Part shown: positions 1-8,590 of the stretch, piece after piece
Layout of the letters: each line of letters starts with the position of its first letter
Numbering within the stretch: position 1 is the first letter of the stretch
Translations under genes and position numbers: made by a program
The notes under the pieces: model-generated
Database searches by the model: none
What the model saw: the letters and a program-made list of their open reading frames with translations, nothing else
Told to the model about the DNA's origin: nothing
NCBI GenBank assembly: GCA_945897825.1
Contig: CAMDGX010000016.1
Location: 1-60,419, forward strand
Direction: 5' to 3'
Length of the DNA: 60,419 nucleotides
Source of the DNA: Asaia bogorensis
GTDB lineage: Bacteria; Pseudomonadota; Alphaproteobacteria; Acetobacterales; Acetobacteraceae

Positions 1-92
1 AGTTCCGCGCCCGGCCCGGCCGCGTCAGGTCCGGCCGCGCCCAGGCTGCGCCCGCTGCGCGCATCCCCGGCGCCCGCGCCCAGCCCCGCCAT
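1..92 (-). CDS. possible 5' fragment of a leftward gene at the window edge
   Basis: An open frame reads leftward from an ATG at 90-92 to the window edge with no stop. Its start is Ala/Gly-rich (MAGLGAGAGDARSG). There is only a weak purine stretch upstream. An AT-rich pocket near 165-195 could hold its promoter. With 30 residues of low-complexity sequence no family can be named, and at this GC content chance frames of this size are common. Confidence 0.2.
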   Translation of the reverse strand, partial: MAGLGAGAGDARSGRSLGAAGPDAAGPGAE

Positions 93-212
93 ATCCCGCG
101 CCGATGCCCGCCCACCGGGCCCGTTCTTTCAAACGACCCCGCTCGGCGAGCATCGACGCACGCCCTAATTGTTACGTAATCAAAACTAATCTGTTGGAGC
201 CCGCGGAAACCC
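93..212. other. intergenic, AT-rich pocket
   Basis: No supported gene. Positions 165-195 are strikingly AT-rich for this genome and contain the palindrome TTACGTAA at 172-179. This could be a promoter or operator for the leftward edge ORF, or the transcript end of the serine hydrolase. No clear -35/-10 pair or hairpin with a T-tract is visible. Confidence 0.3.
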
Positions 213-1196
213 TCACCCCGGCGCCGCCGCCAGGATACCCCGCAGCAGCATCCCGAACCGCCCGGACGAGACCTGGTTGCCCGGAACATCGGTATCCACC
301 CGATGCACCACCACCGCATCGAGCGTCGGCAGCACCACCACATAGTGCCCCCCGGCGCCACGCGCCGAATACGTGCCTTCCGGAACCCGCGCCCCGGGGA
401 AATGAATGCCGTCGCGCGCCACCCACCACATGTAGCCATACGACCCGGCCAGCCCGGCATCGGAAATCGGCGCCACGCTGTCCGCCACCCACGCCTCCGG
501 CACAATCTGCTTCCCAGCCCACCGCCCACGCCGCAGGAACAACTCCCCGAACCGCGCCAGGTCCCGCGCCGTCATCCGGAACGGATAGGCCGGATGGTCG
601 GAGGCCTCCAGCGGCATGTACTGCCCGTCCCGCTCCGGCACGAAATCCTGCATCCCGATCGGATCCGCGATCCGCGCCTTGAAGTCGGCGTAGATATCGG
701 CCCCGGTCAGCTGGCGATAGATCGTGCCCAGCGCATTGAAGTCCCAGTTGTTGTAGCACCAGTTCACACCCGGCCCATGGCTGTGCCGCTCCGGCTTGAT
801 CGCCAGCATGTTCGGCGATTCGTAGCCCGACGGGTGATACACGCCCGACCGCGCCGCCAGCAGCTGATGCACCGTCGCCAGCTTCTCCCGCTCGCTCAAC
901 CCCTGCTTGTCGTCGATCCCAAGCGACCCGAGCGTCGCCTCCAGGTCCACCCGCCCCTCGGCGTCATGGATGCCATAGAGCGCCGAGAGGAAGCTCTTGC
1001 GGATCGAATGAATGTTGTAGTGCCGCGCCACCTCGCCCCACGCGTCGACCACCTTGCCGCCGACCACCACCATCACGCCCGCGGTATTGATCGTCCCCGA
1101 AAACCCCCGCGCCTCCGCGAGCTTCCCGGCCGACCACCCCACCTGCTCCGGCGACTGCCAGCGCGCCCATCCGCCGATATCCACGTTCTCATCCAT
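213..1196 (-). CDS. serine hydrolase, class C beta-lactamase/esterase fold
   Basis: A 327-residue member of the penicillin-binding-protein-like serine hydrolases (Pfam Beta-lactamase; esterases, D-aminopeptidases, amide hydrolases). The SxxK motif is S64-I-R-K67 (nucleophile and general base). The YxN motif is Y148-N-N150. The C-terminal GAGGHY stretch stands where KTG/HxG lies. No signal peptide is visible, so it is probably cytoplasmic and not an antibiotic beta-lactamase. I chose the ATG at 1196, preceded by GGAG. An in-frame ATG at 1301 would add 35 unrelated-looking residues. It is divergent from the lipoprotein at 1346. The substrate is unknown. Confidence 0.85.
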   Translation of the reverse strand: MDENVDIGGWARWQSPEQVGWSAGKLAEARGFSGTINTAGVMVVVGGKVVDAWGEVARHYNIHSIRKSFLSALYGIHDAEGRVDLEATLGSLGIDDKQGLSEREKLATVHQLLAARSGVYHPSGYESPNMLAIKPERHSHGPGVNWCYNNWDFNALGTIYRQLTGADIYADFKARIADPIGMQDFVPERDGQYMPLEASDHPAYPFRMTARDLARFGELFLRRGRWAGKQIVPEAWVADSVAPISDAGLAGSYGYMWWVARDGIHFPGARVPEGTYSARGAGGHYVVVLPTLDAVVVHRVDTDVPGNQVSSGRFGMLLRGILAAAPG

Positions 1197-1345
1197 CCGC
1201 CCGCTCCAGCCCGAATTCCTCGATGGCCCATACTGCCACAGCGCGATCGCCGCGAAACCCAGCCGAAGATTTTCGTTGCGCACTCGGCAATATCCTGTCA
1301 TGACCGCACCGGTATCAAAATGAATTGCAGGCGGAGGAGGTCGAG

Positions 1346-1660
1346 ATGAACAAACTGCTGTCCTGCCTCGCTGCCGCCGTGCTGTGCGGCTGCACAGCCA
1401 CCTGGACCGACGCGGACGGCACACGGCGGATCGTCGGATTGGGCGTCGTCGCGATCAGCATTCCCTCCGACACCGACCAGACCAGCTTCGCCGGCAACGC
1501 CATCGACATGACCACGCTCGGCCTGTCGCTGTCCGGCGCAGGCGACGAGACGGTGATCGCGCTGGGCTATCTGAACATGACCATGGCCCGGCTGCGCAAC
1601 AATGCCCTGGTGGTCGGCGACCCTCTGTCCCTTCGCCGCCCCTCCCCCTCCAAGCAGTGA
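1346..1660 (+). CDS. small lipoprotein, 104 aa
   Basis: The N-terminus is a short lipoprotein signal (MNKLLSCLAAAVLCGC) with lipobox LCGC and predicted lipidated Cys16. A strong ribosome site, GCGGAGGAGG, lies at 1331-1340 and fixes the ATG at 1346 over an upstream in-frame start at 1325. The mature part has no family I recognise. It alternates hydrophobic and Thr-rich strands and is probably a small beta-rich envelope protein. It ends 8 bases before the next lipoprotein gene, so the two are probably cotranscribed and may act together. Confidence 0.75.
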   Translation: MNKLLSCLAAAVLCGCTATWTDADGTRRIVGLGVVAISIPSDTDQTSFAGNAIDMTTLGLSLSGAGDETVIALGYLNMTMARLRNNALVVGDPLSLRRPSPSKQ

Positions 1661-1668
1661 GACACGCC

Positions 1669-2625
1669 ATGCGGACCCTCATCCTCGCCGCCATCCTGAC
1701 CCTTCCGGCCGTGCTCACCGGTTGCGGCGGCACCAACTACGGCGTGTTCGCCACCTCGACCAACCTGGGCATCGACGCCGATGCGAAGACCGGCAAGATA
1801 GTGCTGGGCTATGACCGCACCGAGGGCTTTGTCGGCCCCGGCTACCCGAAAAGCGGCTCCGCGCCCTCCGTGTTCGGTTTCATCGAGTCCGACCAGTCGG
1901 TGTTCACCCCGGCGGTCAAGCAGCTCTACGCCACCGGCTCGGCCGCAGACCTCGTCACCGCGGTCGAAGACCCCCCGCCGCTGGAACCCTCGAAGACCGA
2001 AGGCACGCCGAAGACGATGGCCTTCGGCACCACCACCAGCATCGCGCTGCGCGTCAGCTTCACCGGCGGCGCACCGGTGCCGGACAGCCTCTCCTTCGGC
2101 TACAAGCGCAGCGAGGCCTCGGTGATCCCGGTCCATACCGGCGAGGACGGCAAGGAACCGCGGTATGTACCCACCCTGGCGGCAATCAAGATGAACAGCG
2201 CGGCCGACCAAGGCTTTGCCGGCACCGGGCTCGGCGTGCGCCAGTTCTTCGCCACCGGCGACGCGGCGCGCAACCTGGCCGCCACCCCCGCCATCCGCAA
2301 CCTGATGCAGGAAGAGGCCAAGCGCACCATCGGTCCCGGCGAGCGCGAGGGCCGTGCGGTGGCCACCACCATCTCCCAGACCGTCGCCTGCATCCAGCGC
2401 CAGCCCGGCCCGCTTGCCACCGACGCCGCCCGCGCTCGATGGAAGCGCACCGTCGCCGCCCTGGTCAGCGCCGGCACCATCCGCGAGTCCGATCGCGCCC
2501 GCTACGAAGGCAGCGCCAGCACCGAGGCCATTGCCCTGCGCCTGAACGGCAAGCTCGGCACCGTCGCCGAGGCGGAGAAGTTCCAGACCGCACTCGGCGA
2601 CGGCGCCAAGGATTGCGACGCCTGA
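1669..2625 (+). CDS. lipoprotein of unknown function, 318 aa
   Basis: The signal is MRTLILAAILTLPAVLTGC with lipobox LTGC and predicted acylated Cys19. The body starts with a beta-rich segment (LGYDRTEGFVGPGYP, then FGTTTSIALRVSFTGG) and ends in a charged helical part. I do not recognise a named domain. Position +2 after the Cys is Gly, which does not predict inner-membrane retention, so outer-membrane anchoring is plausible. It is the middle gene of a three-gene run (1346-2866) on the + strand. Confidence 0.75.
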   Translation: MRTLILAAILTLPAVLTGCGGTNYGVFATSTNLGIDADAKTGKIVLGYDRTEGFVGPGYPKSGSAPSVFGFIESDQSVFTPAVKQLYATGSAADLVTAVEDPPPLEPSKTEGTPKTMAFGTTTSIALRVSFTGGAPVPDSLSFGYKRSEASVIPVHTGEDGKEPRYVPTLAAIKMNSAADQGFAGTGLGVRQFFATGDAARNLAATPAIRNLMQEEAKRTIGPGEREGRAVATTISQTVACIQRQPGPLATDAARARWKRTVAALVSAGTIRESDRARYEGSASTEAIALRLNGKLGTVAEAEKFQTALGDGAKDCDA

Positions 2626-2653
2626 TCCCTTCCCCCCTATTGGAGTTCAAGCC

Positions 2654-2866
2654 ATGCCCGGAACCGTCGTCATCGAGAAATGCGAAACCAGGGAACTGGC
2701 GGATCAGCGCGCCGCGGCGCTGCGCGTCGGGCACACCTCGGTCATCGTGGCGAGCGACGATGTGGAGATCAACGTCTTCACTGCCACCGGCGTCGGCGCC
2801 CGCATCCCGGAGCGCAACGAGGTCGAGACGGCCCCCTTCCTGGTCATCGCCACCAACGGCGTCTGA
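2654..2866 (+). CDS. hypothetical protein, 70 aa
   Basis: A small acidic protein without signal peptide or membrane segment. Predicted strands and helices alternate, and it ends in PFLVIATNGV. TTGGAG at 2640-2645 precedes the ATG. It follows the 318-residue lipoprotein by 28 bases on the same strand and faces the hydantoinase gene, whose 3' end lies 9 bases away. No family recognised. Codon use matches the neighbours, supporting a real gene. Confidence 0.55.
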   Translation: MPGTVVIEKCETRELADQRAAALRVGHTSVIVASDDVEINVFTATGVGARIPERNEVETAPFLVIATNGV

Positions 2867-2875
2867 CCCGCCACC

Positions 2876-4321
2876 TCACGCAAACGCCGAGGCATCGAAC
2901 CCATCCGGCAGCACCCCGCGCGGGCGGATCATCTCATACGGTCCGCGCGCCAGGAACCGCCCCTGCCCGGGTTCGGCCTGCACCACTCCGTCGCGCATGG
3001 CGACCTGGCCGCGCAGCAGGGTGGCGACCGGCCAGCCGGTGACCTCCATGCCCTCATAGGGCGTGTAGTCCATCACCGACTGCATCAGCCCGTTAGTCAG
3101 GGTGACGCGCTTTGCCGGGTCCCACAGCACCAGGTCGGCATCGAAGCCCGGCGCGATGCTGCCCTTGCGGGGATACAGCCCGAACAGCCGCGCCGGGTTG
3201 GTCGCGGTGATACGCACGAAGGTGTTGAGGTCGATCCGCCCCTTCACCACGCCTTCGCTGAACAGAATGGGCAGCCGGGCCGCCAGCCCCGGCACTCCGT
3301 TCGGAATGTCGCGGAACGGGGCGTCGGTGCCGTTCACCGGCTTGCCCTTCGGCCCGCCGAAGGTCCAGCCGGAATGGTCGGAGCTGACGACATCCAGTGT
3401 GCCCCGCCGCACATCGGCCCACAGCGCCTCTTGGTCCGCCTTGGTGCGCGGCGCCGGCGAGCACATGAACTTGGCGCCCTCGAACCCCGGCCGGTCCATG
3501 TCGTCGGCGGTCAGGGTGAAATACTGCGGGCAGGTCTCGCCCCACACCTTCAGTCCGCGATGCTGGGCGCGCGCGATCTCCTCGGCGACCTCCGAGCAGG
3601 ACACGTGGAACACCTGGATCGGCTGGTCCACCATCTCCGCCAGCGCGATCGCCCGGTGCGTTGCCTCGCGCTCGATCATCTTCGGGCGCGACCAGGCGTG
3701 ATACATCGGGGCCGTCTTGCCGGCGGCGATCAGCGCCTCGGTGCGCCAGCGGATCGCCTCGTAGTTCTCGCAGTGCACCGTGACGAACGCCCCCTCCCGC
3801 CTTGCGGCGGCCAGCACGCGCAGATAGGCCCGGTCGTCCAGCTGGAGCGGGTCGTAGGTGAGGAACACCTTGAGGCTGCGGACCCCCTGGGCAACGACCT
3901 GCGGGATCTCCTTCCAGATCACGTCGTCGGTGGCATCGGTGATGATCTGGTGGAATGAATAGTCGACCATCGACTGCTTCGCGCGCCGCTGATACTCGGC
4001 CAGCGGGGCCAGCAGGCCGCCGCCCTTGAACTGCGTGGTGAAGGTGATGACCGAGGTGGTGCCGCCGGCGAGGCAGGAGCGCGAGCCGGTCTCCCAGGTC
4101 TCCTCGTCCGCCCCGCCGCCTTCCTGGAGCTGCTCGATGTGGCAATGGGTATCGACGCCGCCGGGCAGGACCAGCAACCCGCCGGCATCCAGCGTGGCCG
4201 TGCCTTCGAGCTTCTCGCCGAGCGCTGCGATGCGCCCGTCGCGAATCCCGATATCGGCGCGCATGGTGTCGCTTCCCGTCACCACCGTGCCGCCGCGCAC
4301 AACCAGGTCGTAATCCGCCAT
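2876..4321 (-). CDS. D-hydantoinase / dihydropyrimidinase-family amidohydrolase
   Basis: A 481-residue cytoplasmic binuclear-metal cyclic amidase. The family opens hydantoin or dihydropyrimidine rings to N-carbamoyl amino acids. All metal ligands of the fold are visible: H59 and H61 (DTHCH), the carboxylated Lys K151 (SLKVFLTY), H183 (VHCEN), H239 (FHVSC) and D315 (SSDHSGW). The substrate-loop NGVPG motif is at 341-345. Length is typical. The start at 4321 leaves 73 bases to the divergent flavoprotein operon, suggesting joint regulation. The substrate could be a 5-substituted or N-methyl hydantoin; allantoinase or dihydroorotase activity is less likely given the SLKVFLTY and NGVPG motifs. Confidence 0.85.
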   Translation of the reverse strand: MADYDLVVRGGTVVTGSDTMRADIGIRDGRIAALGEKLEGTATLDAGGLLVLPGGVDTHCHIEQLQEGGGADEETWETGSRSCLAGGTTSVITFTTQFKGGGLLAPLAEYQRRAKQSMVDYSFHQIITDATDDVIWKEIPQVVAQGVRSLKVFLTYDPLQLDDRAYLRVLAAARREGAFVTVHCENYEAIRWRTEALIAAGKTAPMYHAWSRPKMIEREATHRAIALAEMVDQPIQVFHVSCSEVAEEIARAQHRGLKVWGETCPQYFTLTADDMDRPGFEGAKFMCSPAPRTKADQEALWADVRRGTLDVVSSDHSGWTFGGPKGKPVNGTDAPFRDIPNGVPGLAARLPILFSEGVVKGRIDLNTFVRITATNPARLFGLYPRKGSIAPGFDADLVLWDPAKRVTLTNGLMQSVMDYTPYEGMEVTGWPVATLLRGQVAMRDGVVQAEPGQGRFLARGPYEMIRPRGVLPDGFDASAFA

Positions 4322-4394
4322 GTCGATGCCCTAACCTATTCGCCGACATGCAACCGGTTTCCCCCCTGCGCCGCAACCGCGAATCGATCCCGCC

Positions 4395-7286
4395 ATGCGC
4401 CTGACCTCCCGCCGCATCCGCCCCGTGGGCCGCGCGATCACGTTCCGCTTCGATGGCGCGCCGATCGAGGCCGTCGAGGGGGAGACGGTGGCGGCGGCAC
4501 TGTCGGCCGCCGGGATCGTCGCGTTCCGCGAAACGGCGAGCGGCGCGCCGCGCGGGCTGCATTGCGGCATGGGGGCGTGCTTCGACTGCGTGGTGACGAT
4601 CGACGGACGCATCGGCCAGCGCGCCTGCCAGGTGAAGGCGGCCGACGGGATGGAGGTGGGAGGCGCGGCGCCGACGGTGTTGGCCGACCTCGCCGCGGTG
4701 CCGCGCGACAGCGTGCATCGCGACTGCGACGTGCTGGTGGTGGGCGCAGGTCCGGCCGGGCTGTCCGCGGCGATCGCGGCGGCGGAGGCCGGGGCGGGCG
4801 TGGTGCTGCTCGACGAGCGGGATGCGCCGGGCGGGCAGTATCACAAGCCGCTGGCCCCCAGCCATGCCGACGCCAACCCCGATGAGCAGCACCGCGAAGG
4901 GGCCGAGCTGCGCGCACGGGCGGAGGCGGCCGGGGTGGAGATCGCGACCGGCGCCGTGGTGTGGGGGGCGTTCCCGCATCCGACGGCGGCGGCCGAGATC
5001 GCGGCCCTGGTGGATGGGCAGGCAACGGTGTTCGCGCCGCGCCGGCTGGTGCTGGCGCCCGGGGCGCATGAGCGGCCGGTGGCGCTGCCGGGCTGGACGT
5101 TGCCGGGGGTGCTGACGACCGGCGGGTTGCAGACCCTGGCGCGGGCACAGCGCGTGGTGCCGGGCCAGCCGGTGCTGGTGGCGGGCAACGGGCCGCTGAA
5201 CCTGCAGCTCGCCTGCGAGTTGCTGGCCGGCGGGGTGCGGGTGGCAGCCGTTGTGGAGGCGGCGGCGCGGCCCTCGCTGCGCGCGTGGCGCACCGTGATG
5301 GACATGTGGACGCATGACCGCGACCTGCTGAAGCAGGGCATCGGCTACCTCGCGATGCTGAAGCGCCGCGGCGTGCCGGTGCTGTGGGCTAGCCAGGTGA
5401 CGGCGCTGGAGGGGACGGAACGGGTGGAGGCGGCGCGCGTGGCGACGCCGGATGGGGTGGTGCGGATCGCGGCGGCGACGGTGGCGCTGAATGCCGGGTT
5501 CCAGCCGGAGGTGGGGCTGGCCCGCGCGCTGGACCTCCCGCATGCCTTCGTTGACGAGGGCCTGGGGCACCTGCTGACCGAGACGGATGCCGAGGGTCGG
5601 ACGGCGCAGGAGGCGATCTTCGCCGTGGGCGATGGCGCGCGGCTGGGTGGGTCGCGCATGGCGCTGGCGCGGGGGCGGCTGGCCGGGCTGGCCGTCGCGC
5701 GTGATCTCGGGCTCGCGACGCCGGAGGCGCGGCCGGATTGGGTGGAGCTGGGCCGGGCGCAGGCGTTCCAGCAATGCCTGTGGGCGCTGTATCGCCCGGT
5801 GGTGCAGGCGACGACGGCGCTGCTGACGGAGGAGACCATCGTCTGCCGCTGCGAGGAGGTGACGGCCGGGCGGCTGTGGGCGGAGATCGATGGCGGGCTG
5901 GTCTCGGTGGCGGCGCTGAAGAAGGCGACGCGGGCGGGGATGGGGCGGTGCCAGGGGCGGTTCTGTGCCGCGACCGTCGCGCGGATGTGCCCGGGTGTGC
6001 CGGATGCCGGGGCGTTCGCGGCGCCGCGGCTGCCGGTGCGGCCGGTGCCGGCGGCGGCGCTGATGATCGAGGAGGGCGAGTTCGACGCACCGCTGCTGGA
6101 GCGCCCTGAGCTGAACCGTATCCTCACGCCGGTGGTGGCGAGCGAGACTGTCGCGCGGCGCACCGATGTGCTGGTGATCGGCGGCGGGTCGATCGGGATG
6201 GCGGCGGCGTATTACCTCGCGCGGGGCGGAGCCGAGGTGATGGTCGCCGAGCGCGACGAGGCGGGCATGGCGGCAGCGACGGCCAATGCCGGCAGCCTGC
6301 ACGCGCAGCTGCTGAGCTACGATTTCGGCTATGACGGGATGCCCGAGGATGGCGGGCCGGCGGCGCACACGCTGCCGTTGCAGCACCGGTCGATCGCGCT
6401 GTGGCAGGAGATCGCGGCGGCGGTCGGGGAGTCGCTCGGGCTGGTGATCGAGGGCGGGCTGATGGTGGCGGCCACGCCGGAGGACATGGAGTGGCTGCGC
6501 GGCAAGGTGGCGATGGAGCGGCGGATCGGGATCGAGAGCCACCTGATCGGCCAGAACGAGTTGCGCAACCTGGCACCGCATTTGGCGCCGGACCTGCTGG
6601 GGGCGGATTGGTGCCCGGCGGAGGGGCGGATCGATGCGCTGCGCGGGACGATGGCGCTGTCGAAGCTGGCCCAGCGGCATGGCGCCACGCTGTTGCGCGG
6701 GGCGGAGGTGCGGGCGATCGCGCCGGAGGGCACGGGCTGGCGGGTGGAGACCAGCCGGGGGCCGATTGTTGCCGGGCGGGTGCTGAACTGCGCCGGGGCC
6801 TGGGGCGGGCGGATCGGGGCGATGGTCGGGCTCGACCTGCCGGTGACCGGGACGGTGCAGCAGGTGATCGTGACGGAGCCGGCGCCGAGGCTGGTGGACA
6901 ATCTGGTGGCGCTGTCGCGTCGGCATCTGTCGCTGAAGCAGCAGGAGAGCGGCGGGTTGCTGATCGGCGGCGGGTGGTTCGGCGATTTCGATCACAGCGA
7001 CGGGCGCAGCCGCAACGTGCGGCGGAACATCGAGGGCAATCTGTGGGTCGCCGCGCGCGTGCTGCCGGCGCTGCGCGGGTTGTCGGTGATCCGCAGCTGG
7101 ACCGGGATCGCGCCGATGCTGGACCGGGCGCCGATCCTGGGCGAGGCGCCGGGGCTGCCGGGGTTCCACAACGCGCTGTGCGGCGTGGCCTACACGCTGG
7201 GGCCGGTGTGCGGGTGGATGGCGGCGGAGGAGATCCTGCACGGGGCGCGGCCGGATCCGCGGTTCACGCTGGCGCGGTTCGGGTGA
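4395..7286 (+). CDS. single-chain HcnABC-like / opine-sarcosine oxidase-type flavoprotein
   Basis: A 963-residue fusion of three subunits usually separate. Residues ~1-100 are an HcnA-like [2Fe-2S] domain with C57, C62, C65, C78. Residues ~110-560 are an HcnB/OoxA-like NAD(P)/FAD oxidoreductase with GAGPAG (117-122) and a BFD-like iron-sulfur site (C484, C486, C519, C524). Residues ~590-963 are an HcnC/OoxB-like D-amino-acid-oxidase fold with GGGSIG (596-601). The family oxidises glycine, opines, sarcosine, proline or D-amino acids, passing electrons to a membrane acceptor. No signal peptide. Its stop overlaps the next GTG start (GTGA). The adjacent hydantoinase suggests oxidation of a hydantoin-derived or N-substituted amino acid; that is inference. 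Confidence 0.88.
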   Translation: MRLTSRRIRPVGRAITFRFDGAPIEAVEGETVAAALSAAGIVAFRETASGAPRGLHCGMGACFDCVVTIDGRIGQRACQVKAADGMEVGGAAPTVLADLAAVPRDSVHRDCDVLVVGAGPAGLSAAIAAAEAGAGVVLLDERDAPGGQYHKPLAPSHADANPDEQHREGAELRARAEAAGVEIATGAVVWGAFPHPTAAAEIAALVDGQATVFAPRRLVLAPGAHERPVALPGWTLPGVLTTGGLQTLARAQRVVPGQPVLVAGNGPLNLQLACELLAGGVRVAAVVEAAARPSLRAWRTVMDMWTHDRDLLKQGIGYLAMLKRRGVPVLWASQVTALEGTERVEAARVATPDGVVRIAAATVALNAGFQPEVGLARALDLPHAFVDEGLGHLLTETDAEGRTAQEAIFAVGDGARLGGSRMALARGRLAGLAVARDLGLATPEARPDWVELGRAQAFQQCLWALYRPVVQATTALLTEETIVCRCEEVTAGRLWAEIDGGLVSVAALKKATRAGMGRCQGRFCAATVARMCPGVPDAGAFAAPRLPVRPVPAAALMIEEGEFDAPLLERPELNRILTPVVASETVARRTDVLVIGGGSIGMAAAYYLARGGAEVMVAERDEAGMAAATANAGSLHAQLLSYDFGYDGMPEDGGPAAHTLPLQHRSIALWQEIAAAVGESLGLVIEGGLMVAATPEDMEWLRGKVAMERRIGIESHLIGQNELRNLAPHLAPDLLGADWCPAEGRIDALRGTMALSKLAQRHGATLLRGAEVRAIAPEGTGWRVETSRGPIVAGRVLNCAGAWGGRIGAMVGLDLPVTGTVQQVIVTEPAPRLVDNLVALSRRHLSLKQQESGGLLIGGGWFGDFDHSDGRSRNVRRNIEGNLWVAARVLPALRGLSVIRSWTGIAPMLDRAPILGEAPGLPGFHNALCGVAYTLGPVCGWMAAEEILHGARPDPRFTLARFG

Positions 7287-8590
7287 GGCACGGCTTCACG
7301 GCGGCGGGGCTGGCGCTGGTGGCGCTGGCGCTGGGGCTGGTGCTGCGCGGCCCGATGCCGCCGCTGCAGGATTTCAACGAGTGGATCTACCAGGGCTGGC
7401 TGGTGGGACGGATCCTGATCGGCGCGGAGGTGCCGTTCGGGATCAAGCCGTGGCCGGTGCCGAACGCGGCGGCGCAGCTGGTGCTGGGGGCGTTCAACCT
7501 GGTGTTCGACGCAGGGGCGGCGGGGGTGGCGTATCTGGCGCTCTACCTGGCGGGCGCGACCTGGCTCGCGGCAGCGATCGCGCGGGCGGGCGCGACGTTC
7601 GATCCGGCGACCTTCCTGCTGGCGCTGCTGATCGGCGGGCTGAACTCGCCGTTCTGGGACGGGTATGCCAATTCGCAGCTCGGGATGGGGCTCTACCTGC
7701 TGCATGTGCTGCGCGAGCGGCGCGGGCCGACGGGGGCGGCGTGGGACCTCGCGCTGGGGCTGGCGCTGTTCCTGTGCCATGCGGTGATGCTGGCGGTGTT
7801 CATGCTGCATGTGGCGATCGCCGCCATGCAGCGGCGCGACCTGGCGCGGGCCTGGGTGCTGGGGCCGCCGCTGGCGTTGATGGCCTGGTACCTGCTGCGC
7901 GACGACGGCTATGGCGAGGCGATCCCGGCCTTCGGGACATCGGTGTTCGAGTTCGTCGCCTACAAGGCCTACAGCGCGGCGAAGGTGGGGCCGTACCAGA
8001 ATTTTTTCCTGGGCACCGTCGGGGACGCGGACCGGGCGCCGTTCCTGTTCGCGGCGGGGGTGGGGGCGAACCTGCTGTTCGTGGCGGTGGCGGTGGTGCC
8101 GCTGGCCGCCGGCGTGCTGTGGCGGCTATGGGGTGGCGACCGGTCGCCCGCGCTGCTGGTGGCGGGTGCCTGCCTCGCGGGTTTCACGGTGCTGCCGAGC
8201 GCGATGTTCGGCGTGGTGAACGTGGGCGAGCGGCTGTTGCTGCCGGCGCTGCTGGTGGCGCTGGCCTGTTGCCCGGACCCAAGGCGGCTGCGGCGGTTCG
8301 GCGCGGCGGTGGCGGCGCTGGCGGCGGTGACGCTGCTGCATCTTCACCTGATCCTGCCGGCCGTGCCGCCGGAGGGCGGGATCGGCCACCTGTCGGCGCA
8401 CGACCCCGCGCAGCGGATGCGGGTGCTGTTCTGGCACCGGCCGTTCCAGTTCGAGGCACAGTTCGCCGCCGCGATGCGCGGCGAGGCGGTGCCGCTCGGC
8501 TTCGCGACCTCGCTGCTGCGCCCCGTTGCGCGCCAGGCGGTTTGGGCGGAAGCTTCGCCAACGCGACAAGATGAGGAGAGTCCGAGATGA
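7283..8590 (+). CDS. polytopic membrane protein, unknown function
   Basis: 435 residues with about nine or ten hydrophobic segments, starting with GFTAAGLALVALALGLVL near the N-terminus. The GTG start at 7283 overlaps the preceding stop as GTGA, and its own TGA overlaps the next ATG (ATGA at 8587-8590), so translation of all three genes is probably coupled. I do not recognise transporter signatures. The DFNEW motif in the first loop and the overall layout vaguely recall GT-C glycosyltransferase-like membrane proteins, but that is weak. Given its place between an amine oxidase and a gamma-glutamyltransferase-like enzyme it might move substrate; unproven. Confidence 0.75.
   Translation: MRHGFTAAGLALVALALGLVLRGPMPPLQDFNEWIYQGWLVGRILIGAEVPFGIKPWPVPNAAAQLVLGAFNLVFDAGAAGVAYLALYLAGATWLAAAIARAGATFDPATFLLALLIGGLNSPFWDGYANSQLGMGLYLLHVLRERRGPTGAAWDLALGLALFLCHAVMLAVFMLHVAIAAMQRRDLARAWVLGPPLALMAWYLLRDDGYGEAIPAFGTSVFEFVAYKAYSAAKVGPYQNFFLGTVGDADRAPFLFAAGVGANLLFVAVAVVPLAAGVLWRLWGGDRSPALLVAGACLAGFTVLPSAMFGVVNVGERLLLPALLVALACCPDPRRLRRFGAAVAALAAVTLLHLHLILPAVPPEGGIGHLSAHDPAQRMRVLFWHRPFQFEAQFAAAMRGEAVPLGFATSLLRPVARQAVWAEASPTRQDEESPR

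Noticed and set aside
165-195. FNR-type operator around TTACGTAA
   Set aside because: Only one half resembles TTGAT and the spacing to the other half is off by one. Left as an AT-rich pocket.
3093-7241. A 1382-codon leftward frame across the hydantoinase and flavoprotein genes
   Set aside because: It is an Arg/Pro/His-rich shadow frame over two genes with complete catalytic motifs. No ribosome site or domain.
4395-7286. Cyanide-producing HCN synthase
   Set aside because: The domain set matches HcnABC, but many opine, sarcosine, proline and D-amino acid oxidases share it, and the neighbours suggest catabolism. Function is left open.
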